This document shows, piece after piece, positions 1 through 8,792 of a stretch of DNA of 64,000 bases (positions are counted from its first letter, which is position 1; the number at the start of each line of letters is the position of its first letter). Made by a program: the position numbers and the translations under genes. The notes under the pieces are model-generated. The model was not told the DNA's origin. It searched no databases and saw nothing but the letters and a program-made list of their open reading frames with translations. Origin of the DNA: Bacillota bacterium (GTDB lineage: Bacteria; Bacillota; Clostridia; Acetivibrionales; DTU013); NCBI GenBank assembly GCA_023433505.1, contig JAEZCO010000004.1, positions 68,681 through 132,680 of the forward strand. Reading direction: 5' to 3'.

Positions 1-1
1 C

Positions 2-388
2 AGAAAAGTGATGACCACGCTCTATATCATGACGGGTTTATTGACCGGATTGAGCGGTACGATCATGGCATCAAGGCTGAGCTCCGGCAATCCTCAAATC
101 GGAACGGGTTTTGAGTTTGACGTTATCATCGCGGTGTTCCTGGGCGGCGTAAGTATCACCGGAGGAGAAGGGACGCTGGTAGGCACCTTTTTGGGCGCCA
201 TGATTGTGGGCGTTTTGTCAAACGGCCTGAATCTTCTGGGCATCAACGCCTTCTATCAATACATTATCAAGGGAATCGTCCTCGTAATCGCGGTAATGAT
301 CGATATGACCGTGAAAGGCAAAGGCTTTGACTTTAAATGGTTTGCCAGACTGCTCAGGCCAAACTATTCGAGAAAAGAGGCAGGTTGA
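2..388 (+). CDS. Ribose-type ABC transporter permease, C-terminal part (5' end outside window)
   Basis: This is the last roughly 128 residues of an inner-membrane permease of the RbsC/AraH family, which carries a monosaccharide across the membrane with a binding protein and an ATPase. The stretch with FDVIIAVFLGGVSITGGEG followed by GTFLGAMIVGVLSNGLNLLG is the typical end of RbsC. The reading frame is open from the window edge, so the start lies upstream. A sugar-binding lipoprotein gene follows after 115 bases in the same direction, which fits a permease then binding-protein order. The sugar cannot be told from the sequence; ribose, xylose or a related sugar are possible. Confidence 0.88.
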   Translation, partial: RKVMTTLYIMTGLLTGLSGTIMASRLSSGNPQIGTGFEFDVIIAVFLGGVSITGGEGTLVGTFLGAMIVGVLSNGLNLLGINAFYQYIIKGIVLVIAVMIDMTVKGKGFDFKWFARLLRPNYSRKEAG

Positions 389-503
389 AGGTTGAAGTAG
401 GAAACACCGTATGCAGGTAATCTGGAAAAAGGAGGCGGATTTATATTCAGCCAGGTATGCGGATTGCAAATAAAACAAATTATAAGATGAGAGGGGAATA
501 AAA

Positions 504-1577
504 ATGAAAAAGACATTGAAAGTATTATCTCTGGTATTGGCAGTATTTTTTATGATATCCATCATGGCAGCATGTAACGGTTCCAGCAGCAATGAAACAA
601 AGGGGACCACAAGCGCGGGAACAACTCAGGCTTCCACACAGGCAGCGGAGAAAAAGCTTAAAATCGGCGTTATTTATCTGACTGCAGAGCATCCTTACTA
701 TCAAGCCCATGCAAAGCATACGGAGGCTTATGCCAAAGAAAAAGGAATTGACCTTGTGGAACTGGACGGAAAACTGGACCAGGCAAACATGGCTACCCAG
801 ATGGAAAACCTCATTGCACAAAAAGTAGATGGCATTATCTATTGCCTGCTTGACGGAAAAGCTGCGGCTGCGGATATAAATGCGGCACAGGAAGCCGGCA
901 TTCCGGTAATCACTTTTGCTATCAAGCACGATCCTCAGCTTGCCAGCGCACCGTTTGTAGGACTTGATGAAAAAGCTGCAGGCGCATTGGGCGGAGAAAA
1001 GGCAGGAGAATTCTTCAAGCAGAAGCATCCCGGTGAGAAAGCAAAAATTGCCGTTGTTGAAGTTGCCGGAGTATCGGCTTCTACAGACAGGTCCGACGGA
1101 TTTATCGCAGGCTTCCAAAAAGTAATTCCCGATGCAGAGGTTGTTAAGCGGTTAAATGGTGAAGGCAAAAAAGACAGAGCCATGGCTGTTACCGAAGATG
1201 CTATCCAGGCGTCACCTGAAATCAATGTCTGGTTCGGAGCTAACGGAGACCAGGGCCTGGGAGCTTTGGCCGCACTTGAGGCCCATGGAAGAGGGACCGT
1301 TGCTACCGACCTGGTTGTCAGCCATGACGGTTCGGAACCGGAGCTTTTGAAAATCGCAGATCCCAACAGCGCATTGAAAATAGCCAATGCAAACAACCCC
1401 AAAGAACTTGCGCAGAAGACCATCGATACAATTCTTGAAATCATCAACGGAACACGGGATATGAAGAACACCGATGACATTTTCGTGCCGACGGCCGTTA
1501 TCACCGGAGAAGATATGGCCGCAGCCCAGAAGTTCCTGAAGGAAGAATTCCTTTCCGATACCCAGTTGGTGAAGTAG
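504..1577 (+). CDS. Sugar-binding lipoprotein of a ribose-type ABC transporter
   Basis: A 357-residue extracytoplasmic substrate-binding protein of the RbsB/periplasmic-binding-protein type. It has a lipoprotein signal (KK, hydrophobic core, then MAAC with the lipidated Cys at 24), a Ser/Thr/Gln-rich linker to about residue 50, then the two-lobed fold starting KLKIGVIYLTAEHPYY. The stretch VVEVAGVSASTDRSDGF and the later GANGDQGLGALAALEAHGRG match sugar-binding family members. AGAGGGG lies about 7 bases before the ATG. It probably works with the permease just upstream. The ligand is unassigned. Confidence 0.9.
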   Translation: MKKTLKVLSLVLAVFFMISIMAACNGSSSNETKGTTSAGTTQASTQAAEKKLKIGVIYLTAEHPYYQAHAKHTEAYAKEKGIDLVELDGKLDQANMATQMENLIAQKVDGIIYCLLDGKAAAADINAAQEAGIPVITFAIKHDPQLASAPFVGLDEKAAGALGGEKAGEFFKQKHPGEKAKIAVVEVAGVSASTDRSDGFIAGFQKVIPDAEVVKRLNGEGKKDRAMAVTEDAIQASPEINVWFGANGDQGLGALAALEAHGRGTVATDLVVSHDGSEPELLKIADPNSALKIANANNPKELAQKTIDTILEIINGTRDMKNTDDIFVPTAVITGEDMAAAQKFLKEEFLSDTQLVK

Positions 1578-1595
1578 ACAGAGAATAAAAAATAT

Positions 1596-1629
1596 ACTGC
1601 AAATGCATTTACGCATTTGCAGTTTTTTT
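1596..1629 (+). terminator. Rho-independent terminator after the sugar-binding protein gene
   Basis: A perfect 11-base-pair stem (ACTGCAAATGC with GCATTTGCAGT, six-base loop) is followed by a run of seven T. It sits 19 bases after the stop codon and closes the transporter operon. Confidence 0.9.
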
Positions 1630-1968
1630 ATTTTCCGGCAATTGCAAAGATGCGAAAGAAAACGCTGCGGGGCCTATGCCGTCCGGTATCTGCGGAATCA
1701 TTCCGGACCGGGCAGTCCGCTTTACAGCCAGCAGAAGGAGCTTGTAGCAAGCCTTGGCAAACGAAATGTCAAAGAACGTTTTGAGAAAGTGGAGATATAT
1801 TTGATGGCATGCGGTTATAGTAAAATGGAGTACAAGGTATTTGTCTATGAGGATGTGGCAATACAATATCCTGATAAGGACTTTGTCACCAAAAGCTTTA
1901 ACTGGTGCTATACAGTGAATAATGAAAGCGGTGTTTATAAGCTCAGTGCCATAGAGAACTGGCAATAA
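1603..1968 (+). CDS. Hypothetical protein, possibly a 5'-truncated gene
   Basis: An open frame of up to 121 codons that I do not recognise. The second half reads as real protein (YKVFVYEDVAIQYPDKDF, then FNWCYTV and a final AIENW), like the C-terminal end of a small secreted or NTF2-like domain. The first codons overlap the terminator stem, and no ribosome-binding site or signal peptide is visible, so the listed start is doubtful and the true gene may have lost its 5' end. It stands alone between a terminator and the padR promoter. Confidence 0.35.
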   Translation: MHLRICSFFIFRQLQRCERKRCGAYAVRYLRNHSGPGSPLYSQQKELVASLGKRNVKERFEKVEIYLMACGYSKMEYKVFVYEDVAIQYPDKDFVTKSFNWCYTVNNESGVYKLSAIENWQ

Positions 1969-2110
1969 ACGTGCCAGTGCTTAAGGCGGAGGCAACCGTA
2001 TTTTCTAATTTGAATATGACTCCCTGAAGTGCCGGTGGATCACTGAAAGGCATCGAAGTGCCGTAAAGTAATAACGTGGTCTCACCGGCGCTTAAAGTGC
2101 TAGAATACTA

Positions 2111-2160
2111 TTGACATATATAGATCATCTACATATAATATATATAGATGATCTATATAT
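2111..2160 (+). promoter_or_regulatory. padR promoter with 16-bp inverted repeat (PadR autoregulatory operator)
   Basis: TTGACA at 2111-2116 and TATAAT at 2134-2139 are separated by 17 bases. A perfect 16-base inverted repeat (arms 2116-2131 and 2145-2160, core TAGATGATCTA) covers the spacer and the -10 region. PadR proteins commonly bind AT-rich dyads over their own promoters, so this is the likely self-repression site. Confidence 0.85.
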
Positions 2161-2173
2161 AGGGGGTTTTTGT

Positions 2174-2521
2174 ATGGCTACAGACAAAGGATTGCTGACA
2201 GGCAGCACTACCATGCTGGTGCTGAAATTGCTTGAGGATAAGGATATGTACGGGTACCAGATGATAGAAGAGCTATCGGAAAGGTCCAACGAGGCTTTTA
2301 ACCTGAAAGCCGGGACACTGTATCCAATTTTGCACGGACTGGAAAATGAAGGAATGGTCAGCTCATATGACGGCAATGCCGGAAGCGGGAGAGTAAGGAA
2401 GTACTATCAGCTTACCGGGAAAGGAAGAGGTCTGCTTAATGACAAAGAAGCTGAGTGGAAGGCATATTCCAAGGCGGTTAATAAGGTTTTAGGCGGAGGT
2501 GTGGGATATGCAGCCCTTTGA
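2174..2521 (+). CDS. PadR family transcriptional regulator
   Basis: A 115-residue winged-helix regulator. The order GSTTMLVLKLLEDKDMYGYQMIEEL, then FNLKAGTLYPILHGLE and RKYYQLTGKGRGLL is the standard PadR N-terminal fold. The ATG at 2174 is chosen because the promoter and operator occupy the in-frame codons upstream; AGGGGG lies 8 bases before it. It overlaps the next gene by 14 bases, as is usual for PadR genes coupled to membrane proteins with a regulatory N-terminal prefix. It most likely represses its own two-gene operon until an unknown envelope signal appears. Confidence 0.92.
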   Translation: MATDKGLLTGSTTMLVLKLLEDKDMYGYQMIEELSERSNEAFNLKAGTLYPILHGLENEGMVSSYDGNAGSGRVRKYYQLTGKGRGLLNDKEAEWKAYSKAVNKVLGGGVGYAAL

Positions 2522-3877
2522 CAGAATTAGAGAGTATGCGGATACAGTTTGTGATCAGGTGAGATGGAAAAAGATACATCCTGCAATCAAAGAAGAAATC
2601 GAGAATCATCTCATTGACCAGAGGGATACCTACATTGCACAGGGGAGTGATGAAGCCCAGGCCACGCAGGACGCTGTCGCCGGGATGGGCGACCCGGTGA
2701 CGGTGGGGACGCAGCTGGACCGTACACACCGGCCCAGACCCCAATGGAGTATGTTATTTCTTACATTTGCCATCTTGGCAACGGGACTTTTTATCAGGAT
2801 GTTCCTTGTTGACGAGCGACATTCGGATACCATGTCGGGGCAGCTGACAGCCGCCGCTGTTGGACTTGTTTTTCTGGCTGCCGCTTATTTTATGGATTTT
2901 ACTCTGATTGGGAAATATCCGAAAACCGTTTATTTTTTAGTCCTCAGCGCCTCTGTCGCCGCTCTGAAATTATCGCCGGTTGTAAACGGAAGGTCCTATT
3001 ATGCCGGCTTCATCACGTTAGTGTTTCCGTTGGGACTTACCGCTGTTGTATATCTTATGAGAAACAAGGGCTATTTAGGGATTGCGTTGTGCGGGATAGC
3101 CTTTTTCGCGGCGGCAGGCATTGCGCTATTTATACCATCTCTATCGGGCTTTATGCTTTTTGCCGTGGCGGGACTCATATTGATGAGCCTTGCAATTGCC
3201 AGGGATTGGTTTAATGTTAAAAAGCTTTATGGATATTTAATGGTATATGTCCCGGCAGCCGGTGTTTTATTGATGGCGGCAGTCATTATGTTTGCCCGCG
3301 GCAGTGGCTCAAGCAGACTGCGCGTAGCCATAGATCCGTCCATCGATGCCCTGGGGACAGGATACATGGCTATTGTGACCAGGACTCTTCTTGGCGGGTC
3401 AAAGCTGGTAGGGGGCGGAGTTATGCCTGCAGAGAAGCAAGCTTTAATTTTCCCTTGCTAGGGGTCGAGACTGACTTTATCCTTACTTATTTAATTTTCC
3501 GTGCAGGCTGGATCGCTTTTATACTTATCATGGCTTTGCTGCTGTTTTTCATTGTCAAAGGCTTTCTGCTTTGCTTCAAGCAAAGAAGCAGTCTGGGCCT
3601 GTTTGTATCGGTAACCGTAATGCTGACATTTACAATGCAGGTCCTTGGCTATGTTACGGCCAATCTTGGTTTCCAGCTGTTTTCACCTATTGCGCTTCCG
3701 CTTTTGTCCTACGGTAAAATTGCTACGGTCATCAATCTGGCGCTCATAGGCATAATGCTGTCGGTATTCAGAACCGGAGACGCTGTGAAAGACAGGTATG
3801 CCAATGCAGCCCAAAAGGTTAGCTTTATCACATGGGGCGACGGGAAGCTCATTATTTCCTTTGGAAAAAAGAAGTAG
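2508..3877 (+). pseudogene. SEDS (FtsW/RodA/SpoVE) family membrane protein with HAAS-like prefix, split by a frameshift
   Basis: The first part (2508-3461) has a soluble prefix, HPAIKEEIENHLIDQR with GMGDPVTVGTQLDR, typical of the short domain that pairs with PadR regulators, followed by about eight membrane segments. It stops at 3459-3461. The -1 frame continues at once (from about 3455) with ETDFILTYLIFRAGW, the conserved SEDS stretch whose Asp is catalytic in RodA/FtsW, and then PIALPLLSYGKIATVINLALIG, the usual SEDS ending. Joined, the product is about 456 residues. The ATG at 2508 has GGAGG 8 bases upstream. Either one base is missing (decay or a sequence error) or reading is recoded. 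SEDS proteins polymerise glycan strands; the division, shape or sporulation role here is unknown. Confidence 0.75.
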
Positions 3878-3973
3878 ATATTGACTTGCCGCATATCAGA
3901 AATTATCTAAAAAATAAAGCATATAAATCTTTCTTGAAAATACTTATAAACATAGACATTATCGGGAGGATGC

Positions 3974-5518
3974 ATGAGGAGCAGAACCTTTGTCGGCGGA
4001 GCCATTATTCTTATGGCTGCGGGATTTGTGGTAAGGATTCTTGGATTTGTATACCGGATCTATCTGTCCAATCTCATCGGCGCCGAGGGGATGGGGCTCT
4101 TCCAGCTGATCTTTCCGGTTTATTCGCTCATCATCCTCACATTGACCTCCGGTATATCCATCGGCGTTTCCAAGATGACAGCCGGAGAATTGGCCTTAGG
4201 GCACCGGATCAATATCCGCAGGATTACAAAATGCGCCATGCTCATAGTTATCTGCGGGGGTCTGGCCGTATCGGCAGCCATGTATTTTAATCTTGACCTG
4301 ATCACAAAATGGATGATCAAGGATCAAAGGACTTACTCCTCACTTCTGCTGCTTATACCGTGCATTCCGGTTATAGCAGCTTCTTCCGCGCTGAAAGGCT
4401 ATTTTTACGGTACGCAGAGGGTCGTCCCGACGGCAGTGTCGCAAATTGTCGAGCAGATTGTAAAAATGGCTCTGGTTGTTATACTGGCAGGACGTTTTGT
4501 CAATGAGGGGCTGGAGTATGCATGTGCTGTTGCCACTGCAGGCATGGCCTTCGGTGAGATAGCGAATCTGATTATTCTTGCCGTTGTTTATCTCTGGAGA
4601 CGGAAACGAGAGATAAAGGGGATTTCAAAAACCGGGTTTATACGGAAACGCAGGATTATTATCGATCTTGTCAAAACTGCCGTCCCCGTTTCAGCCAACA
4701 GGTTTGTAATATCCATCATGTCGGTGGTGGAGTATCTGCTGATTCCCTGGATGCTTGTAGCCGGGGGTCTTGATTATACCAGCAGCATGGAAACCTACGG
4801 CAAGCTTTCGGGGATGGCCTTGCCCCTGATTTCTTTCCCGTCGATGGTGACATCCTCTCTTGCAACGACGCTTGTACCGGCGATTTCGGAAGCTGTCTAT
4901 CTGAAAAATTTTAAATCAGTCAATTACAGGATTTCAAAGTCCGTTCAAATCACTTTTATCATGGGTTTTATCTTTACCGCGGTATTTATGATCTATCCCG
5001 AGGAGATAGGAAGCATTGTTTACCGGCATGAAAAAATTGGCGATATGCTCTATCTGCTCTCATTTTCCTGTGTGTTCGTGTATCTGCAGCAAACTCTCAC
5101 CGGAGTGCTGAACGGTCTTGGAAGGCAGGGCGAGCTTTTGAGAAACACAATGGTGGGATCGGTAATAAGGATCGGCTTTGTCTATTTTCTGATACCCGTC
5201 TACGGAATACAAAGCTATGTATGGGGGCTGATTACCAGTTTTGCAATTACGGCAGTGATCAATATGATCACCATCAACAAAATTACCGGCATGGTGCCCG
5301 ATTTGAAAAACTGGATACTTAAGCCGGGCATTGTAGGCGCCTTCATGGTTTTGGCCGGCAGATACTTTTATGGTTTTTTTGATATATTTGCGCTGGCGGG
5401 GTGGGTTAAAATACTGCTTGCAGTGGCTTCCGACACCTTAGCCGGACTGTTTCTGATGATTGTTGCCGGCGTGCTGGATAAAAATGAAATACTTAAACTG
5501 GCCGGCTTAAAAAAATAA
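3974..5518 (+). CDS. spoVB: SpoVB-type polysaccharide flippase (MOP/MATE superfamily)
   Basis: A 514-residue membrane protein with about 14 segments, close in length to Bacillus SpoVB. It begins RSRTFVGGAIILMAAGFVVRILGFVYRIYLSNLIGAEGMG and carries ALKGYFYGTQRVVPTAVSQIVEQIVK and LTGVLNGLGRQ, all characteristic of the family. Family members flip lipid-linked cell-wall or spore-cortex precursors across the membrane. GGGAGGA lies close before the ATG. Clostridia often carry several SpoVB paralogues, so a vegetative polysaccharide role cannot be excluded. Confidence 0.88.
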   Translation: MRSRTFVGGAIILMAAGFVVRILGFVYRIYLSNLIGAEGMGLFQLIFPVYSLIILTLTSGISIGVSKMTAGELALGHRINIRRITKCAMLIVICGGLAVSAAMYFNLDLITKWMIKDQRTYSSLLLLIPCIPVIAASSALKGYFYGTQRVVPTAVSQIVEQIVKMALVVILAGRFVNEGLEYACAVATAGMAFGEIANLIILAVVYLWRRKREIKGISKTGFIRKRRIIIDLVKTAVPVSANRFVISIMSVVEYLLIPWMLVAGGLDYTSSMETYGKLSGMALPLISFPSMVTSSLATTLVPAISEAVYLKNFKSVNYRISKSVQITFIMGFIFTAVFMIYPEEIGSIVYRHEKIGDMLYLLSFSCVFVYLQQTLTGVLNGLGRQGELLRNTMVGSVIRIGFVYFLIPVYGIQSYVWGLITSFAITAVINMITINKITGMVPDLKNWILKPGIVGAFMVLAGRYFYGFFDIFALAGWVKILLAVASDTLAGLFLMIVAGVLDKNEILKLAGLKK

Positions 5519-5594
5519 CGGGAAATAATGAAAATTGATGATATTCTGCGAAATTGGGCCTTAATTTTATGCGAGCGGCGATAGTGAGCATTTT

Positions 5595-5677
5595 AGGTCA
5601 AAGATAGTCAAAATCAAATTTTGATTACCAAGCATAGAATATGGTATAAATGAATTACAAGGTCAAAGATAGTCAAA
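5595..5677 (+). promoter_or_regulatory. Two CtsR boxes flanking the hsp20 promoter
   Basis: The direct heptad repeat GGTCAAAGATAGTCAAA occurs twice, at 5596-5612 and 5661-5677. It matches the CtsR consensus (two GTCAAA units spaced three bases apart, as in class III heat-shock operators). Between them TTGATT (5621) and TATAAA (5645), 18 bases apart, form the promoter, so one box abuts the -35 and the other covers the transcription start. A small palindrome, AATCAAATTTTGATT, lies at 5612-5626. Confidence 0.85.
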
Positions 5678-5712
5678 GACTAAAATAAAAATATTTAATG
5701 GAGGTGTTTTGC

Positions 5713-6165
5713 ATGTTTGGTCTTACGCCATATAACAAAAGAGGGAACGGAATGATGGGTAGAAATGATTTGTTTGATATGAGGAGCATCTTCGACAGCT
5801 TTTTTGAGGATCCCTTCCGCAATTCATTTTTTAGTGCCGGAAACCCGATGAAAGCGGATATCAGGGAAACCGAGAAGGAGTACATTCTTGACGCGGAGCT
5901 GCCCGGCGTTAGAAAAGAAGATATCAAACTGGACCTCAGAGACGATACCCTTACGATTTCAGTGGAGCATAATGAAGAGACCAATGAAGAAAAGGATAAC
6001 TACATCCGGAGGGAAAGAAAGTTCGGATCCTTCAGCAGGAGCTTCTATGTTGAAAATGTGAAGCATGAAAATGTCACGGCGAAATACAATGACGGTATTC
6101 TCACCGTAAATATTCCCAAGGAGGAAGCGGGCAAGGAACGCAAAAGAAAGATTGACATCCAGTAA
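5713..6165 (+). CDS. Hsp20/alpha-crystallin small heat-shock protein
   Basis: A 150-residue cytoplasmic holdase that binds unfolding proteins as large oligomers. The alpha-crystallin domain runs from about residue 45 (MKADIRETEKEYILDAELPG) to the end, with the hallmark GILTVNIPKEE (G-x-L) near 130, and a basic Lys/Arg tail. The start at 5713 is preferred over the in-frame ATG at 5698, because the latter lies on the GGAGGTG ribosome-binding site. The two CtsR boxes indicate heat-inducible control. Confidence 0.95.
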   Translation: MFGLTPYNKRGNGMMGRNDLFDMRSIFDSFFEDPFRNSFFSAGNPMKADIRETEKEYILDAELPGVRKEDIKLDLRDDTLTISVEHNEETNEEKDNYIRRERKFGSFSRSFYVENVKHENVTAKYNDGILTVNIPKEEAGKERKRKIDIQ

Positions 6166-6182
6166 TAAGGCTTAATACCGGG

Positions 6183-6225
6183 AGCTGTCTCAAAATGAAT
6201 TCTTTTGAGGCAGTTCTTTTTTGTT
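6183..6225 (+). terminator. Rho-independent terminator after hsp20
   Basis: Stem CTGTCTCAAAA with TTTTGAGGCAG (one G-U pair) around a seven-base loop, followed by CTTTTTTG. It lies about 20 bases after the hsp20 stop. Confidence 0.8.
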
Positions 6226-6307
6226 TCCATTTGAGCATCCATGAAAGCCTGAAGATAATGGTGTCAAGGCATATGGATGAAATCCGGGGGGAGCAGCCTG
6301 GCAGGGC

Positions 6308-6526
6308 TCAAAAAAAGCCCCGTACCATCATTGCAAAGCCAAAGGCTATTAAGGGAATACCGATGACAGTCCCTATAATAGTGACACACAGCACTGCTCC
6401 CGCGATCATAAGCACCAGTCCCAGAATGGCTGCAACCAGCCTGCCGGTGAGTCGGAGTATCAGCTCCAGAAGGTTCCACAGGGCAACAAAAGGCCAGAAT
6501 ATGAAGGACGTATTTCCATAACGCAT
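6308..6526 (-). CDS. Small hypothetical membrane protein
   Basis: A 72-residue protein with an N-terminal amphipathic stretch (FIFWPFVALWNLLELILRLTG) and two hydrophobic segments ending GFAMMVRGFF. The ATG at 6526 is chosen because GAGAGG stands 9 bases upstream; an in-frame TTG three codons earlier is too close to that site. It is convergent with hsp20 and divergent from the lacI gene. I do not recognise a family; it resembles short YccF- or superinfection-type membrane proteins only in general shape. Confidence 0.6.
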   Translation of the reverse strand: MRYGNTSFIFWPFVALWNLLELILRLTGRLVAAILGLVLMIAGAVLCVTIIGTVIGIPLIAFGFAMMVRGFF

Positions 6527-6609
6527 ATAAAGCAACCTCTCTCAAGTAGTTTCACAGTAATTTACGATTCTCGGCCGTCCGTGTCTGATGTCTCCCAGGA
6601 ATAATCCTG

Positions 6610-6658
6610 TTGACAGGAGCCTGCCGGCTGTTTATAATAAAATGTGTAACCGTTTCCA
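6610..6658 (+). promoter_or_regulatory. lacI-family promoter with operator over the start site
   Basis: TTGACA (6610-6615) and TATAAT (6633-6638) with a 17-base spacer. TGTAACCGTTTCCA at 6645-6658, just after the -10, is the LacI/CcpA-type dyad and differs at one base from the inverse of the dyad before the ribokinase gene at 7775. Self-repression by the LacI protein is therefore likely; a CcpA site is the alternative. Confidence 0.8.
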
Positions 6659-6676
6659 TACGCAGGAGGAAGGCTT

Positions 6677-7690
6677 TTGAGTAAATCAGCAAAGAATACC
6701 ATACGGGATGTGGCCCGGTCGGCAGGCGTATCCATTGCAACAGTTTCCAGATACATCAACAGCTCCGGCTATATTGACGAGGAAACCGCACAGAAAGTAA
6801 AAAATGCAATAGACCTGCTGGAATACCGGCCGGACAGAATCGCACAGGGACTCAAAAGCAGGCGCTCGCGGCAGATCATGCTGGTAGTTCCGGATATATG
6901 CAACCCTTTTTATTCCGTCATGTATAAAGCGGTGCAGGAGTATGTCCACGAAAAAGGCTACAGCGTTATTCTCTATAATACAAATGAAAAGCAGGAAGAG
7001 GAGATAGCTGCTATAGATATGTTTATGGATATAAATGCCGACGGTTTGTTATTCTGCTCTATCAGCACCAATGATCAGGTGATGGGAAAGCTTGAGTCAA
7101 TCAAAAGTCCGGTAGTCTTGCTGAATTCCTATGAAAATACCCGTTTTGATACTGTCCACAGCTTAAAAGGCGGGGGCCTGTACATTGCCGCCAGATATCT
7201 GATAGAGTTAGGCCATAGAAATATAGCCTATGCGGGAGGCCCTGTGGAATCCATTATAAATCAGCGGCGGAAGCAAGGCTTTATAAATGCCTTGGCCGAA
7301 TGCGGAGTGGAGGCGCGGGAGGATTTTTACTTTGAAATGGGCTTTTCTATGGATGCCGGATATAAGGCGGGGAAATATTTTTCATCCCTGCAAAGAAAGC
7401 CCACCGCCGTGTGTGCAGCCAATGACCTCATTGCCATGGGAATCATGCTTGCTTTCAATGAGGCGGGAATAAGTATTCCCGAGGATGTATCGGTTACAGG
7501 CATGGATGATATTGAATTTGCCGCTTTGAGCCGGCCGGGCCTTACCACCGTAACCAACAGTCCCGTTGAGTTTGGGAAAAATGGTGCGGTGCTCATGTTT
7601 GACAGGCTTGAAGGAAAATACTCCGGGGGGCCGAGAGAAATTAATATTGAACGGAGGCTGATTATTCGATCCTCCACCGGCAGCGCATAA
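6677..7690 (+). CDS. LacI family transcriptional regulator
   Basis: A 337-residue regulator with an N-terminal helix-turn-helix and hinge (TIRDVARSAGVSIATVSRYIN, then LEYRPDRIAQGLKSRRS) and a sugar-binding periplasmic-type core from about residue 60. ICNPFYSVMYKAVQEY and AICAAND-like VCAANDLIAMGIMLAF are usual core motifs. The start is TTG at 6677 with AGGAGGA upstream. Matching operators before this gene and before the ribokinase gene indicate that it controls both, probably releasing DNA on binding ribose or a related sugar. Confidence 0.92.
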   Translation: MSKSAKNTIRDVARSAGVSIATVSRYINSSGYIDEETAQKVKNAIDLLEYRPDRIAQGLKSRRSRQIMLVVPDICNPFYSVMYKAVQEYVHEKGYSVILYNTNEKQEEEIAAIDMFMDINADGLLFCSISTNDQVMGKLESIKSPVVLLNSYENTRFDTVHSLKGGGLYIAARYLIELGHRNIAYAGGPVESIINQRRKQGFINALAECGVEAREDFYFEMGFSMDAGYKAGKYFSSLQRKPTAVCAANDLIAMGIMLAFNEAGISIPEDVSVTGMDDIEFAALSRPGLTTVTNSPVEFGKNGAVLMFDRLEGKYSGGPREINIERRLIIRSSTGSA

Positions 7691-7774
7691 AAATTTCAAT
7701 AGATTCCGCTGAGAATATCACAAATGCCATTAGCGGACTGAAAATGCCATAGGGGCAGTAAATGCTTTTGTATA

Positions 7775-7788
7775 TGTAAACGGTTACA
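7775..7788 (+). promoter_or_regulatory. LacI-type operator before ribokinase gene
   Basis: TGTAAACGGTTACA is a near-perfect 14-base dyad in the class bound by LacI-family regulators. It lies 39 bases before the ribokinase start and matches the site in the lacI promoter. Confidence 0.8.
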
Positions 7789-7826
7789 CACAAAGAATAA
7801 AAAAAGAACCAGAAGGAGATTAAAAT

Positions 7827-8747
7827 ATGAAGAAACTCTGTGTTATAGGAAGCCTCAATACCGATCTTGTTACCGTTATCGACCGTTTTCCCAGGCCGGG
7901 AGAGACCCTGGAAGGAAAGGATTTTGCTACTTATCCCGGCGGTAAGGGGGCCAATCAGGCGGTTGCCCTTGGTAAGCTGGGAGCAGACGTACAAATGCTG
8001 GGTAAGCTCGGAGACGACCTGTATGGCCGGCAATATTTGAAAGTACTTGAAAAGGCCGGGGTTGGTTCCCTGGGAATCGAAATTGAAAATGCCACCGCTT
8101 CGGGAATTGCTGTCATCGAGGTAGAAGTCTCAGGAGAAAACCGTATAATCATAATCCCGGGTGCCAACGGCAAGGTGGACCGTGGATTTATCGACAATAG
8201 GCTCGGCATCATAAAAGAATGCGATATTTTTCTTTTACAGCTGGAAATTCCCCTGGAGACTGTATGCCATACAGTGAAACTGCTTAAGGACCACGGTAAA
8301 ATTGTGATTCTAGACCCGGCGCCTGCCAGAGAATTACCGGAAGAGGTTTTCAAAGGTCTTGACTATATAACTCCCAATGAAACCGAATTGGAGATATTGA
8401 CCGGCAGACAGATCAAAAATGAATCGGAGCTGAGGGCTGCCGCAGAAAGCCTTCTTGACAAGGGCGTGGGCACAGTGATCGCCAAAGCGGGCAAAAGAGG
8501 AGCATACCTGATTGACAGAAATAATTTCATTCATTCTCCCGCATATGATGTGAAAGTTGTAGACACCACTGCCGCCGGCGATTCCTTCAACGCAGGCTTT
8601 GCGTATGCATTGTCCAATGGAATGGGTCTTAAGGAATGCGGAGCTTATGCAAATGCAGTCGCGTCACTGTCCACCTCCGGTAAAGGGGCACAAGGTGCCA
8701 TGCCCGGCATAGCGCAGGTGATGGCTTTGATGGGTGAGATGAAATAG
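7827..8747 (+). CDS. rbsK: Ribokinase
   Basis: A 306-residue PfkB-family kinase that makes ribose 5-phosphate from ribose and ATP in the cytoplasm. It shows the N-terminal PfkB signature YPGGKGANQAVALGKLG near residue 38, the substrate-side GSLNTDLV at 9-16, and the C-terminal DTTAAGDSFNAGFAYAL with the catalytic Asp of the GD motif. GAAGGAGA precedes the ATG. The LacI gene is immediately upstream with a shared operator. Its likely transporter partner is the ABC system whose tail opens the window. Confidence 0.93.
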   Translation: MKKLCVIGSLNTDLVTVIDRFPRPGETLEGKDFATYPGGKGANQAVALGKLGADVQMLGKLGDDLYGRQYLKVLEKAGVGSLGIEIENATASGIAVIEVEVSGENRIIIIPGANGKVDRGFIDNRLGIIKECDIFLLQLEIPLETVCHTVKLLKDHGKIVILDPAPARELPEEVFKGLDYITPNETELEILTGRQIKNESELRAAAESLLDKGVGTVIAKAGKRGAYLIDRNNFIHSPAYDVKVVDTTAAGDSFNAGFAYALSNGMGLKECGAYANAVASLSTSGKGAQGAMPGIAQVMALMGEMK

Positions 8748-8792
8748 ATGTGATATGGCTAATGAATGATGAAAAAATATTCACAAAGGCAT

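Noticed and set aside
3444..3461. Programmed -1 frameshift in the SEDS gene
   Set aside because: The stretch before the stop is TTAATTTTCCCTTGC in codons that do not give a canonical X-XXY-YYZ slippery heptamer, and no clear downstream stimulatory hairpin was seen. A missing base is simpler.
6195..6521. Forward frame over the small membrane protein gene
   Set aside because: It begins inside the hsp20 terminator and its product is low-complexity and basic without a ribosome-binding site; the reverse frame gives clean membrane segments.
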